A DNA stretch of 64,000 nt from an uncultured Clostridia bacterium (GCA_938046095.1 CALIXS010000014.1:62001-126000), one strand, 5' to 3'; shown: positions 8,306 to 16,174, numbered from the stretch's first letter. Translations and numbers: made by a program. Notes: generated from the letters alone by a model not told the origin.

Positions 8306-9760
8306 CTAAAATTCGCCTTTTGGTTTTCCTCTCCCCTTTCCGAGCTTGTACCTTAGTGTCTGTCTCGGAAGTCCGAGCAGCTTGGCAGCTTTAGATTCGT
8401 TGCCTCCGCATTCACTAAGCGCAATTCTCGTCAATTGTTCTTCCATTTCATCGATCACAGCTTCATATTTGATTTCACCGGAGATGATTCTTTCATATAT
8501 TTTGTTTATTTCCTCTTCATTTTTCAGTATGTGCTCAGATGTGCAGCCGAGTATCTTTTCCTGCATATATTCGAGCATATAAGCCGGGATATGGTCGAGG
8601 GTGAGCATTGTTTCATTACCTGCAAATATAACCATCGATTCTATAACATTTTTAAGCTCTCTTACATTTCCCTCCCACGGATAGGCAAAAAAAAGTGTTC
8701 TGACATCGGGAACGATAGTTTCTGCGTTTTTCCCGTACATTTTACTGAACAACCGCATATAATAATTGATATAAAGGGAAATATCCTCCTTCCTTTTCCT
8801 TAGCGGAGGAAGTGTCAAAAGACCGCCGGAAAACCGGTAAAATAAATCTTTCCTGATAATATTCGCTTCCATGGCCTTTACGGGATCTATATTCATTGCC
8901 GCAATGACTTTTACGCTGACCTTTACCTCCTTGCTTGCGCCGATAGGCATAAATGTGCCGTCCTGCAGCACTCTTAGAAGCTTTGATTGAACGTTGTACG
9001 GAATCGAATTGAGCTCATCCAGAAAAATAATCCCTCCGTCGGCTATCTGAAAAAGCCCCTTTTTATTTTCCGCGCCTGTATAGGTACCCTTAACTGTACC
9101 GAAAAGTATTGATTCAATAAGGCTTTCGGGTACCGCTGCACAATTCTGGATTACCACCTTTGATTTTGGAAGGCTTCTGTATGAGATCATAGCTTGAGCG
9201 AACAATTCCTTTCCGGTACCTGTTTCTCCATAAATCAGTGTGGGGTTCGGAAGCATCGCAAAAAGCTTTGCTTTTTCTATGCTGTTAAGCATATTTTTGT
9301 TTACGGTAAGAATGGAATCAAAGGTAATAATGCCGGCATCGAGTTGAAGCTTAGATACAAATTCATCAAAAACACGTTCGGCTCCCGTAAGCCCGCTGAT
9401 ATCGTTACGATCACCCGCATCCATCGACAGCTCGACGGCGGCAATGAGCTTCCCGCGCTTAAGGAGTGGAAAAGTTACATTATTGGTAAAATATACATGC
9501 CCCTCGTAATCTTCGTAATACTGACGCTTTTTAACGATGATCTTGCGTGTTTTTAGACATTCAACGATGCTGCTTTCTTCTCTCCTGATTTTCGGATATG
9601 CTTCAAAAAATGATTTGCCGATCATATCCGAAGCATCAAGCTTGGAACATTCATCGTTAAGATTTTCGTCATAACGCGTGTTATATATGATTTTATAGTT
9701 GATATCGACTATAAATATATAATCAAGACTGTTAATAATAAGATCACCGATATTAAACAT
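8306..9760 (-). CDS. Sigma-54-dependent transcriptional activator with PAS domain (RocR-like)
   Basis: Enhancer-binding protein of 484 residues that would open sigma-54 promoters at the cost of ATP. Domains in order: PAS-type sensor (about residues 1-115), AAA+ domain (about 140-380) and a Fis-type helix-turn-helix (about 440-480, GGNESKAAKLLGLPRQTLRY). Walker A GETGTGKE is at 178-185 and Walker B GGIIFLDE at 242-249. The sigma-contact loop, usually GAFTGA, reads GTYTGA at 225-230. That loop variant and the overall layout resemble the RocR group that controls amino-acid catabolism in Bacillota. The gene follows the racemase-like gene by 15 bases. The ligand is unknown, probably an amino acid. 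Confidence 0.92.
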   Translation of the reverse strand: MFNIGDLIINSLDYIFIVDINYKIIYNTRYDENLNDECSKLDASDMIGKSFFEAYPKIRREESSIVECLKTRKIIVKKRQYYEDYEGHVYFTNNVTFPLLKRGKLIAAVELSMDAGDRNDISGLTGAERVFDEFVSKLQLDAGIITFDSILTVNKNMLNSIEKAKLFAMLPNPTLIYGETGTGKELFAQAMISYRSLPKSKVVIQNCAAVPESLIESILFGTVKGTYTGAENKKGLFQIADGGIIFLDELNSIPYNVQSKLLRVLQDGTFMPIGASKEVKVSVKVIAAMNIDPVKAMEANIIRKDLFYRFSGGLLTLPPLRKRKEDISLYINYYMRLFSKMYGKNAETIVPDVRTLFFAYPWEGNVRELKNVIESMVIFAGNETMLTLDHIPAYMLEYMQEKILGCTSEHILKNEEEINKIYERIISGEIKYEAVIDEMEEQLTRIALSECGGNESKAAKLLGLPRQTLRYKLGKGRGKPKGEF

Positions 9761-9775
9761 TCAGGACGTCCCCTT

Positions 9776-10516
9776 TCAGATTGATGGTTCATACATATTG
9801 ATTTCACCAAGTGAATTTGCAGTAAAGCATATCATAGTTGTAAAATCAAAAACCATAAGGCCGGTAGCTTTGCTTATCTTATGGGCAAAAGGCGGAAGAT
9901 CGGTACACTCAAGAAGAATCGCCTTTATTTTGTCGTTGCCTGTGACCGCATTGATTGCTGTATCGATAATTTCGCTTTCAACTACGTCCATATCGCATTT
10001 TCGATCCGGTTCATCAAAGATCCTTTTCCATTCCTTCGCTTCTTCGAGGCCGAAGCATTCTACGTTTATTTCTTCAGTTATACCACATTCACGCATATGT
10101 TTTTCAGACAGAGAGCCCTTGTTTGCCGTTATCACCGCCAATGTATTATTTTTTCCGATAGCAGCCTGTATTGTCGAAGCAAGAAGCAGCGATGAGGAAA
10201 AGAAAGGTATGCTTATATTTGCAGCTACCCTCTGTTGGAAAACGGCATTGAATCCGCAACTTGTCGCAATCAGTTTGATCCCGTCTTTCTCAAGTGTTTT
10301 GCATATTTGGGTCATACTTTGAAGTACTTTTTCGTCGGGATGCGTTATTACGGTCTCCGCACATGCACCCGGAACTTCGACGAATCTGACGGGAAAAGGA
10401 TATGTATTCGGATTAGTACTGTTGCCGGGCAGTGCTTCTAACTGTATAAGTCCCTTCGGAACCATACCTTTTTCCCATCTGAGAATCGCAATTTTAGGTT
10501 TGTTGTTGTCTGACAT
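9776..10516 (-). CDS. Aspartate/glutamate racemase superfamily protein
   Basis: Cofactor-independent racemase/isomerase fold of 246 residues. Two candidate catalytic cysteines are seen: one in the ATSCGF motif near residue 88, the other in LLECTDLPP near residue 200. These match the two-cysteine acid/base pair of the Asp/Glu/hydantoin racemase and maleate isomerase superfamily. The substrate cannot be read from sequence. Linked to a sigma-54 activator, alanine dehydrogenase and a transporter, it may convert a D-amino acid for catabolism (inference). A gggaggt Shine-Dalgarno precedes the ATG. Confidence 0.82.
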   Translation of the reverse strand: MSDNNKPKIAILRWEKGMVPKGLIQLEALPGNSTNPNTYPFPVRFVEVPGACAETVITHPDEKVLQSMTQICKTLEKDGIKLIATSCGFNAVFQQRVAANISIPFFSSSLLLASTIQAAIGKNNTLAVITANKGSLSEKHMRECGITEEINVECFGLEEAKEWKRIFDEPDRKCDMDVVESEIIDTAINAVTGNDKIKAILLECTDLPPFAHKISKATGLMVFDFTTMICFTANSLGEINMYEPSI

Positions 10517-10560
10517 ATCTAATACCTCCCATTATAATATATTGTCTGTAAATATTTATA

Positions 10561-10576
10561 CGCAATAGTTATGCCA
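10561..10576 (-). promoter_or_regulatory. Sigma-54 (-24/-12) promoter of the racemase-activator operon
   Basis: The minus strand reads TGGCATAACTATTGCG, again with GG and GC exactly ten bases apart and with TGGCAT/TTGC matching the sigma-54 consensus. It lies 45 bases before the racemase start. The same arrangement and almost the same -24 element occur at 8158-8173, so the activator probably controls both units, including its own. Confidence 0.78.
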
Positions 10577-10993
10577 TCTTTTTGTTCGCACATTTCATCA
10601 GATCACACAATTGCGGTCTGAACTGAAGCCGACACATAGAGAGTAGCCTGAAGCAGCATAATGTGCATTGATAAAACTTAAATTTATACAAAGGGGTAAG
10701 TATGAAGATAAAAAAACTTGCGATTTGAAATACCTCAGATTCGCTTTATTCGACAACCGCGTGGGACCGCGGAAACAAAGATTTCCCGGAACTCGGCAAT
10801 AAAGCAAAAAAACTCTTAAGAGGAGTTTGGCACGGCATAGAAAGGTATTGATGTGTGTCTGTAAAAAATGTGCAGTGAAAACAATATTCAAAAAAAATAC
10901 AGCCGATCAGCCTGCTTGATCGCCACATGAAATATTCGACCTTAAACTTAACAGAACAGCCGTATGCTGAACGATACGTACAGAGAGATAAGA
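10577..10993. other. Intergenic stretch without a recognisable gene
   Basis: Some 400 bases upstream of the sigma-54 promoter. No convincing gene is present on either strand; short open frames lack Shine-Dalgarno sites and family features. It could hold the activator's upstream binding site: an imperfect inverted repeat CAGATC...GGTCTG lies near 10600-10620. A short T-box-like string (GTGGGACCGCGG, near 10760) has no specifier stem and no gene after it. The region may be the debris of a lost gene. Confidence 0.4.
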
Positions 10994-11026
10994 AGCAGGA
11001 GGGAATTTTTCAACCTCCCCCCTGCT
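10994..11026 (-). terminator. Rho-independent terminator after the small acidic protein gene
   Basis: A long stem of AGCAGG(A)GGG against CCTCCCCCCTGCT, with an A/T-rich loop, lies just past the stop codon of the minus-strand gene at 11036. The tail on the minus strand is only moderately T-rich (TTCTTATC). Confidence 0.6.
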
Positions 11027-11035
11027 CTACAGTTT

Positions 11036-11440
11036 TTATTTGTTTTGCTTTCTCTTTTCTTCCTGAGCCTTAACCTGCTCCCGGATGTACAGTTCTATGC
11101 GGCGCTTGCGAATCGAGGCCTGCTGCGCCGCAAAAAAAGCCTCCATTTCTTCCTGGATATGATTCCTTATAGCTTCATCCGGATTGACAAGCTTTTCTTC
11201 GCCGACATCATCGACGGCATCGTCAAACGCGCTCCCGAGAAGGGTATCCTCCTTACAGGTCATCTCACGGACAAAATCGCCTATTTCTTTTACGAAGACA
11301 GGTTCTCCTTTATCGGTGATATATTTTGCCATAAACGCACCGATTTCCGGATCGGCATTGTCTGTCTGATTAAGAGTTACATTTTCATCTTTTACGGCTG
11401 CATCAAATGCTTCCTGAAGTAAATTTCTGTCTGCCATCAT
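11036..11440 (-). CDS. Small acidic hypothetical protein
   Basis: A 134-residue soluble protein that I do not recognise. It is rich in Asp and Glu in its first 85 residues and ends in a lysine/arginine/glutamine-rich helix (IRKRRIELYIREQVKAQEEK) that could form a coiled coil. There is no signal peptide or membrane segment. Two adjacent ATG codons (11440 and 11437) follow an agaagggg Shine-Dalgarno. It has its own terminator and is divergent from the CWB2 surface-protein gene. Confidence 0.6.
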   Translation of the reverse strand: MMADRNLLQEAFDAAVKDENVTLNQTDNADPEIGAFMAKYITDKGEPVFVKEIGDFVREMTCKEDTLLGSAFDDAVDDVGEEKLVNPDEAIRNHIQEEMEAFFAAQQASIRKRRIELYIREQVKAQEEKRKQNK

Positions 11441-11473
11441 TTACCGCCCCTTCTAAATTATGAAAAATTTCAC

Positions 11474-11502
11474 TTTATTGTTAATACCCATTATGATATA
11501 CT
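11474..11502 (+). promoter_or_regulatory. Promoter of the CWB2 surface-protein gene
   Basis: TTTATT and TATACT are separated by 17 bases, and the -10 element carries the TGn extension (TGATATACT). It ends 64 bases before the start codon of the gene at 11567. Confidence 0.6.
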
Positions 11503-11566
11503 ACAATCAAAAAATAAGGAAAAATATATGAGGATTTTTGCTGTGTTATAAAACAGGGAGAAAGAC

Positions 11567-12724
11567 ATGAAGAGATTTTTTGTAAGCGTGATATCCTTTC
11601 TGGTCATTGCTTCGACGGTGTCATTAGGCGTAAGCGTTCAGAGCTTTGCTTATGACGGATACGAGCGGCAAGTATTCCGGACATTCGGAGCGGACAGATA
11701 TGAAACGGCAATTCTTATAGCTGATGAGCTGAAGAGTCAATTGAAGGTAGATTTTTTTGATTGTATCGTAGTAGCAAGCGGAAAGGATTATCCCGATGCC
11801 CTCTCTGCAGGACCACTTGCAATAATGAAGCGGGCACCTGTTCTGCTTTGGTCACCTGAGAGAAATGAGACGATAAATACGTATATAAAGAATAATCTGA
11901 TAGAAGGGGGCAGGCTCTACCTTGTAGGCGGTCCCGCGGTGGTCGGTGATGAAGTAACACAGGGTATAAACTGTGAAAGTAAAAGATTGTGGGGTTCAGA
12001 CAGATATTATACGAACCTTGCCGTGATGCAGGAGGAAAATATAACCGGCAATGTTTCCGTGTGCTCGGGCAAGTCTTTTGCGGATGCATTGTCGGCGGCT
12101 GCTACAGGTACGCCGATCCTTCTTGTAGGCGATGAGCTTATGGCTGATCAGCGCGAGTTGCTCCAATCCAAGCTAAGCTGGATTTACCAGGATGGTGAGC
12201 CGGTAAATTATTATATATCGGGAGGTTTGGCCGTAGTCGGTCAGTCGATTGTCGATGAATTGCCGTATAAATGCGCGAACTCCGGAACCATGGAACGGAT
12301 GGACGGGGTCAACAGGTATGACACCGCAATAAAAACCGCTAATGTATTCTATGGGCTTCAACATCTGACGGACGTCATGCTGGTATCAGGATCGAATTTT
12401 CCGGACGGCCTGTCCGCAAGTGTTCTGGCATACTATAGGAACAAACCTGTACTGCTCTCCGACAATCACGCTATGGGGCAGCCCTTCAATCTCATACATG
12501 GAATGGGCGTATCAGGCGTTCATATAATCGGTGGGCCGACGTTTATAGAGGATTTCGCCTCAGGGACTCAAACGGTACCGGATGGCCCATATAACGTAAA
12601 CGGTACATACTATTACATAAAGGACGGCTTCGTTGTTATGAAACCGTTTATAGTAGACGGATATGAGGTTGTACCTAATGAACACAGCGGAGCTATTCCG
12701 TCTGAATACTCATGGATATTCTGA
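11567..12724 (+). CDS. Secreted protein with three cell-wall-binding repeat 2 (CWB2) modules
   Basis: Surface protein of 385 residues. A signal peptide (about residues 1-28, ending QSFA) is followed by three CWB2 modules (PF04122) at about 38-130, 133-225 and 240-330. Each opens with a 'R.xGxDRYxT' motif (FGADRYETA, WGSDRYYTN, DGVNRYDTA) and has the paired 'ASGKDYPDALSAGPLA'-type segment and a '..VGGP..V' strand. Three such modules form the trimeric anchor that binds the anionic polymer of the clostridial cell wall. The short C-terminal part (about 335-385, with NGTYYYIKDG) resembles wall- or glucan-binding repeats. No enzymatic domain is seen, so the protein appears to be the anchor plus a tail. 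Confidence 0.9.
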   Translation: MKRFFVSVISFLVIASTVSLGVSVQSFAYDGYERQVFRTFGADRYETAILIADELKSQLKVDFFDCIVVASGKDYPDALSAGPLAIMKRAPVLLWSPERNETINTYIKNNLIEGGRLYLVGGPAVVGDEVTQGINCESKRLWGSDRYYTNLAVMQEENITGNVSVCSGKSFADALSAAATGTPILLVGDELMADQRELLQSKLSWIYQDGEPVNYYISGGLAVVGQSIVDELPYKCANSGTMERMDGVNRYDTAIKTANVFYGLQHLTDVMLVSGSNFPDGLSASVLAYYRNKPVLLSDNHAMGQPFNLIHGMGVSGVHIIGGPTFIEDFASGTQTVPDGPYNVNGTYYYIKDGFVVMKPFIVDGYEVVPNEHSGAIPSEYSWIF

Positions 12725-12779
12725 AAATGATATCATGAACGGTTGAGTGTAACAATTCCCATATATGGAAATTATTTCC

Positions 12780-12808
12780 TTGACAAGTAATAATTAAGCC
12801 TGTATTAT
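12780..12808 (+). promoter_or_regulatory. Strong promoter upstream of the adhesin gene
   Basis: TTGACA and TATTAT with a 17-base spacer. Transcription would begin near 12815, about 90 bases before the adhesin start, and would pass through the terminator-like hairpin at 12846-12878. Confidence 0.7.
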
Positions 12809-12824
12809 GATATCATACATTAGT

Positions 12825-12878
12825 TGTGACAGCAGTCACATCCGGGCAGTCGGGGTCTTTAGACCCCGACTGCTTTTT
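12825..12878 (+). terminator. Leader hairpins with a perfect intrinsic terminator before the adhesin gene
   Basis: Two hairpins occur in the leader. The first is TGTGAC-agca-GTCACA (12825-12840). The second is a perfect 13-bp stem with a 2-base loop (12846-12873, arms GCAGTCGGGGTCT and AGACCCCGACTGC) followed by TTTTT. The segment GCAGTC inside the first hairpin (12832-12837) could instead pair with GACTGC at 12868-12873, so the two folds may exclude each other. The terminator may end the transcript of the CWB2 gene, act as an attenuator for the adhesin gene, or produce a ~60-nt RNA. Confidence 0.7.
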
Positions 12879-12906
12879 AGTTACAGGAAAAGGAGAGTAT
12901 TGAGAA

Positions 12907-15006
12907 ATGAGAAAAAAACGATTGGCGGGCATTATAGCTTCGGTGCTCGCGGCTGCAGCTTCAGTGGTAAATCCGGTTTTTGCTGGAACGATTGAGATAA
13001 GCGATTCAACAGGCGTAAACGGCCTGTTCGATGTTGTCAATTCGGCGGGCGTAATGATCGCGTTTGCGCATGAAACAAAGGATCATATTGCAAAGGACGG
13101 CAGTATCTGGATCTGTGCAGATCCGCTGAAGCTGTCATTTTACTACGGAAATCATACGACCGTGGACGCAAAGGAGGTCATAAGCGGGGATCTGCTCAAG
13201 GAGGTTGCTCTCGGTCGGCGGTATATCGAAACGAGCGGCGTTTCAATAGGAAGAACAAACCCTGCCGGACTCGCACAGATCTACACGTGGATGAAACTGA
13301 AGGGCACAACATGGGGCGAAAGTGGCTTCGATATTTACCCCACCGGTGGAAAGGAAGAATTTGCACAGCTTCTGCCGAAGGTTGAGGCTTATGTGAAAGA
13401 GCAGTTTGAGTGTTTTGATGCGGGCGGAGAACTTTCTTACACACCTGACAGGAAGAAGTATCAGATGACCTTTAACGTGTGGCTGAAAGACCGGCCGAAG
13501 ATTGGGAAAGCGTATATAACGAAGAGCCTCGATTCGCTTACGGAACTACAGCTTGAACTGCCGCAGATATACACGGTAAAGGGTGTGACTTTCGGAGTAT
13601 GGTCGGAGCCGTCTCTTTCGGATGCGTCGCTTGCAGGTACGTTGACGACGGCAGATGACGGCAAAACTTCTGAGATAGAGCTGGAGGCGGGTCGCACGTA
13701 TTATGTAAAGGAAATCAGTTGTCCCGATACGATAAACCGTTCCGAAGAGGTTGTCGAGGTAGCGGTAGCCGAGGGCGATCTGAGAGAAATCAGGATATCG
13801 GATAAGCCGAAAGCCGCGAAAAACGCTTTGTTGGTCAGGAAAAAAGCGACAAACGGAGCAGAAATACCTGTTGCCGGAGCGATATATGAAATCGCATATT
13901 TCGGAGCACGCGATACCTCCGAAAAGCCGCTCAGACGCTGGAGATTCACAACAGATGAGAAGGGGTGCATATCGTTCGGATATGAACAGTTTGCAGGCGG
14001 CGATGAGTTCTATAAGGATGCAGACGGTGATCCTGTTCTTCCGATAGGGAATTACACGACAAGGGAGATTGCTGCGCCCGAGGGATATTTCCTTTCGGAA
14101 GAAACGGTAAGCTCCGACGTTTCGCTTGTTGAGGGAAATGCCGTTTACAGCACGGCGCGCGTAAACGAAAAGCCTGTACCTGTAATTGCTACGAAGGCTT
14201 TGTTTGAGGGGGGATTTAAGTGCGGACAGGCAAAGGAAAACATGGTTGTTACAGATACCGTCAGCTGCAGATACCTGAGCGAAGGCGCAGATTATACGGT
14301 CAAAGGCAGGCTTATAGATGCAGAGGACGAAACGCTTCTCGCTGAAGCGTCGAGTACCTTTACCGCGGCAACTCATGATGAAACGGTTGAAGTTACATTT
14401 TTACTGAACGGTATAAGCCTTGCGGGACGCAGGCTCGTCGTGGCGGAGGAGCTGTATGAGGGCGAAGAGCTCGTATGTGTTCACAGTGATATGCAGGACA
14501 GGGAACAGACGGTATACGTTGCCGAGATAGTAACGACGCTGACGTCAGACGGCCGAAAAACGATCGCGCCGACAGGTGAGGCATCCGTTGTTGATGTGGC
14601 GGAGTACAGAGGACTCGATCCGGATGGTTCTTATGAGCTGAGGGGAACTCTGGTGCGTAAGGATACAGGAGAAACCGTAGCAGAATCGAGAACAGCGTTT
14701 AATGCGGACACAACATCCGGTACAGCGGAAGTGAAGTTCGATTTTGACGCATCAAAAATCGCAGGTACGGATGTCGTGGCTTTTGAAGAGCTGTACGCCG
14801 TCGATGGCAAACGTGAGTCGCTTGTGGCAGAGCACAGGGATATAAACAGCAAAGGACAGACCGTCAGCATCGAGTCTCATCCTCAGCCGCCGATCACAGG
14901 CTATCCGGGCGGCAAAGGACTGTTCACATGGCTGAGCCTGCTGGCGGCAGTCTCCGCGGCAGTGATCGTGTATTGTGCAGGGCGCAGTAAGGCGCGTCCG
15001 GTTTGA
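12907..15006 (+). CDS. Sortase-anchored surface adhesin: thioester, SpaA-like and VaFE (T-Q ester) domains
   Basis: Cell-wall-anchored protein of 699 residues. A signal peptide (1-26, ending VFA) is followed by a likely thioester domain: Cys70 in IWICADP and Gln124 in GLAQIYTW would form the internal Cys-Gln bond of TQxA-type adhesins. Next are two SpaA/prealbumin-like beta domains (about 215-305 and 307-425, the latter with APEGYF) and two VaFE domains (about 425-540 and 545-655) with 'HSDMQDREQT' and 'HRDINSKGQT', the signature of T-Q ester bonds. The end is a sorting signal: PPITG, a hydrophobic helix, and a basic tail (GRSKARP). Such proteins bind host or neighbour surfaces covalently. 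No sortase gene lies in the window. The Shine-Dalgarno aggag is 11 bases from ATG. Confidence 0.85.
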   Translation: MRKKRLAGIIASVLAAAASVVNPVFAGTIEISDSTGVNGLFDVVNSAGVMIAFAHETKDHIAKDGSIWICADPLKLSFYYGNHTTVDAKEVISGDLLKEVALGRRYIETSGVSIGRTNPAGLAQIYTWMKLKGTTWGESGFDIYPTGGKEEFAQLLPKVEAYVKEQFECFDAGGELSYTPDRKKYQMTFNVWLKDRPKIGKAYITKSLDSLTELQLELPQIYTVKGVTFGVWSEPSLSDASLAGTLTTADDGKTSEIELEAGRTYYVKEISCPDTINRSEEVVEVAVAEGDLREIRISDKPKAAKNALLVRKKATNGAEIPVAGAIYEIAYFGARDTSEKPLRRWRFTTDEKGCISFGYEQFAGGDEFYKDADGDPVLPIGNYTTREIAAPEGYFLSEETVSSDVSLVEGNAVYSTARVNEKPVPVIATKALFEGGFKCGQAKENMVVTDTVSCRYLSEGADYTVKGRLIDAEDETLLAEASSTFTAATHDETVEVTFLLNGISLAGRRLVVAEELYEGEELVCVHSDMQDREQTVYVAEIVTTLTSDGRKTIAPTGEASVVDVAEYRGLDPDGSYELRGTLVRKDTGETVAESRTAFNADTTSGTAEVKFDFDASKIAGTDVVAFEELYAVDGKRESLVAEHRDINSKGQTVSIESHPQPPITGYPGGKGLFTWLSLLAAVSAAVIVYCAGRSKARPV

Positions 15007-15047
15007 GCATGCGAAGACAAAGATCCGGCATCTGCCTTTTTTGTGAT

Positions 15048-15125
15048 CGGCTTTACGGCTGAGGTGAAAAGGCAAATTCTACACCCGAATCGACTTTACG
15101 ACTAAAGTGAAAAGGCAACTTCTAC
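15048..15125 (+). repeat. Two direct copies of a 35-base unit between the adhesin gene and rplM
   Basis: Units at 15048-15082 and 15091-15125 differ at five positions and repeat with a 43-base period. Each holds CTTTACG, GTGAAAAGGCAA and TTCTAC. The first AAAAGGCA can pair with TGCCTTTTTT at 15032-15042, giving a long hairpin that might end the adhesin transcript. Function unknown. Confidence 0.65.
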
Positions 15126-15138
15126 GGTAATCTCGTGC

Positions 15139-15167
15139 TTGCAATTTGAATGGGTGTAATATATAAT
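15139..15167 (+). promoter_or_regulatory. Promoter of rplM-rpsI
   Basis: TTGCAA and TATAAT lie 17 bases apart. Transcription would begin near 15174, giving a leader of about 157 bases before rplM. Confidence 0.75.
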
Positions 15168-15173
15168 ATTTCT

Positions 15174-15330
15174 GCACGTTTTCGGATGTGCGCGCGGGCA
15201 GGATGGATATCCGTCCGATACCCGCAAACTAAATATTTTTAGTGAGACCGAACACGATCGTTTTGATGATCCAAGTAGGCACGACCGAAACAGATCCCTA
15301 GTGATCCGAGTAGGCAGAAAGGAACAGAAA
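15174..15330 (+). promoter_or_regulatory. Structured 5' leader of the L13-S9 operon
   Basis: The leader folds into a hairpin around GCGGGCAGGATGG...CCGTCCGATACCCGC (15199-15230) and a second small one (CTAAA-tatt-TTTAG). It also has a direct repeat TGATCCRAGTAGGCA at 15267-15281 and 15302-15316, the second copy just before the Shine-Dalgarno. Leaders of rplM in Bacillota are known autoregulatory elements bound by L13. The position fits that class, but I cannot verify the family structure. Confidence 0.5.
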
Positions 15331-15759
15331 ATGAAGTCTTACATTGCAAAACCGGCAGAGGTTGAACGTAAGTGGTACGTCGTCGATGCCGAAGGTAAGA
15401 CCCTCGGAAGACTGGCATCGGAAGTTGCTTCAGTTCTGAGAGGCAAGAAAAAACCGATCTATACTCCTCACGTCGACTGCGGCGACTACGTAATCGTCGT
15501 AAATGCCGAGAAGGTAGCGGTAACGGGCAAGAAGAGGCAGGAGAAGATCTATAAGAGACATACCGGTTATCCGGGAGGCCTCCGTGAGACCACGTTTGCA
15601 GAGCTTCAGGCCAAGAAACCGGAAGAGATTGTCAGACACGCTGTTAAGGGTATGCTTCCTGACGGAAGGCTCGGAAGACAGATGTTCAAGAAGCTGTACG
15701 TTTATGTGGGGCCTGAGCACAAGCATGCTGCTCAGAAACCTGAAGTGATGGAAGTTTAA
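15331..15759 (+). CDS. rplM: 50S ribosomal protein L13
   Basis: Large-subunit protein L13, 142 residues. The whole sequence is typical: W-Y-V-V-D-A in the first 25 residues, 'LGRLASEVASVLRGKKKP', 'HVDCGDYVIVVNAEKV' and 'KRHTGYPGG', ending in 'LYVYVGPEHKH'. I set the start at the ATG at 15331, preceded by aaagga; the open frame runs 30 bases further up but without a start signal. It is followed after 19 bases by rpsI, the universal arrangement. Confidence 0.98.
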   Translation: MKSYIAKPAEVERKWYVVDAEGKTLGRLASEVASVLRGKKKPIYTPHVDCGDYVIVVNAEKVAVTGKKRQEKIYKRHTGYPGGLRETTFAELQAKKPEEIVRHAVKGMLPDGRLGRQMFKKLYVYVGPEHKHAAQKPEVMEV

Positions 15760-15778
15760 GGGAAGGGAGGAATAGACA

Positions 15779-16174
15779 ATGGCAAAAATGCAGTACCTGG
15801 GAACAGGCAGAAGAAAATCATCCATAGCTAGAGTCAGATTACTTCCCGGAACCGGAAAAATCATGGTAAACGGTAAGAGCCTTGACGAATTCTTCGGAAT
15901 GGACATGGTAAAAAGAGAAATCGAAAGACCGTTTGCAATCGCGGGATGCGAGGGAAAGTTCGATGTATATGCCACCGTCATGGGCGGCGGATTTACCGGT
16001 CAGGCGGGAGCTGTAAGGCACGGCATATCGAGAGCTCTCGTCAAGGCGGACGAAGAGGCATACAAGGCTCCGCTCAAGGCGGCAGGCTTCCTCACCAGAG
16101 ATCCGAGAATGAAGGAAAGAAAGAAATACGGTCTCAAAAAGGCGCGCAGGGCTTCACAGTTCTCAAAGCGTTAA
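15779..16174 (+). CDS. rpsI: 30S ribosomal protein S9
   Basis: Small-subunit protein S9, 131 residues, the normal length. It starts with QYLGTGRRKSSIARVRL and ends with the basic tail 'RRASQFSKR', which reaches the P-site tRNA. An aagggagg Shine-Dalgarno precedes the ATG. It is the second gene of the rplM operon and is closed by the terminator at 16237-16274. Confidence 0.98.
   Translation: MAKMQYLGTGRRKSSIARVRLLPGTGKIMVNGKSLDEFFGMDMVKREIERPFAIAGCEGKFDVYATVMGGGFTGQAGAVRHGISRALVKADEEAYKAPLKAAGFLTRDPRMKERKKYGLKKARRASQFSKR

Noticed and set aside
10740..10800. T-box-like string GTGGGACCGCGG on the forward strand
   Set aside because: No specifier stem, no matching terminator with T-tract, and no forward gene until 11567; likely chance or debris.
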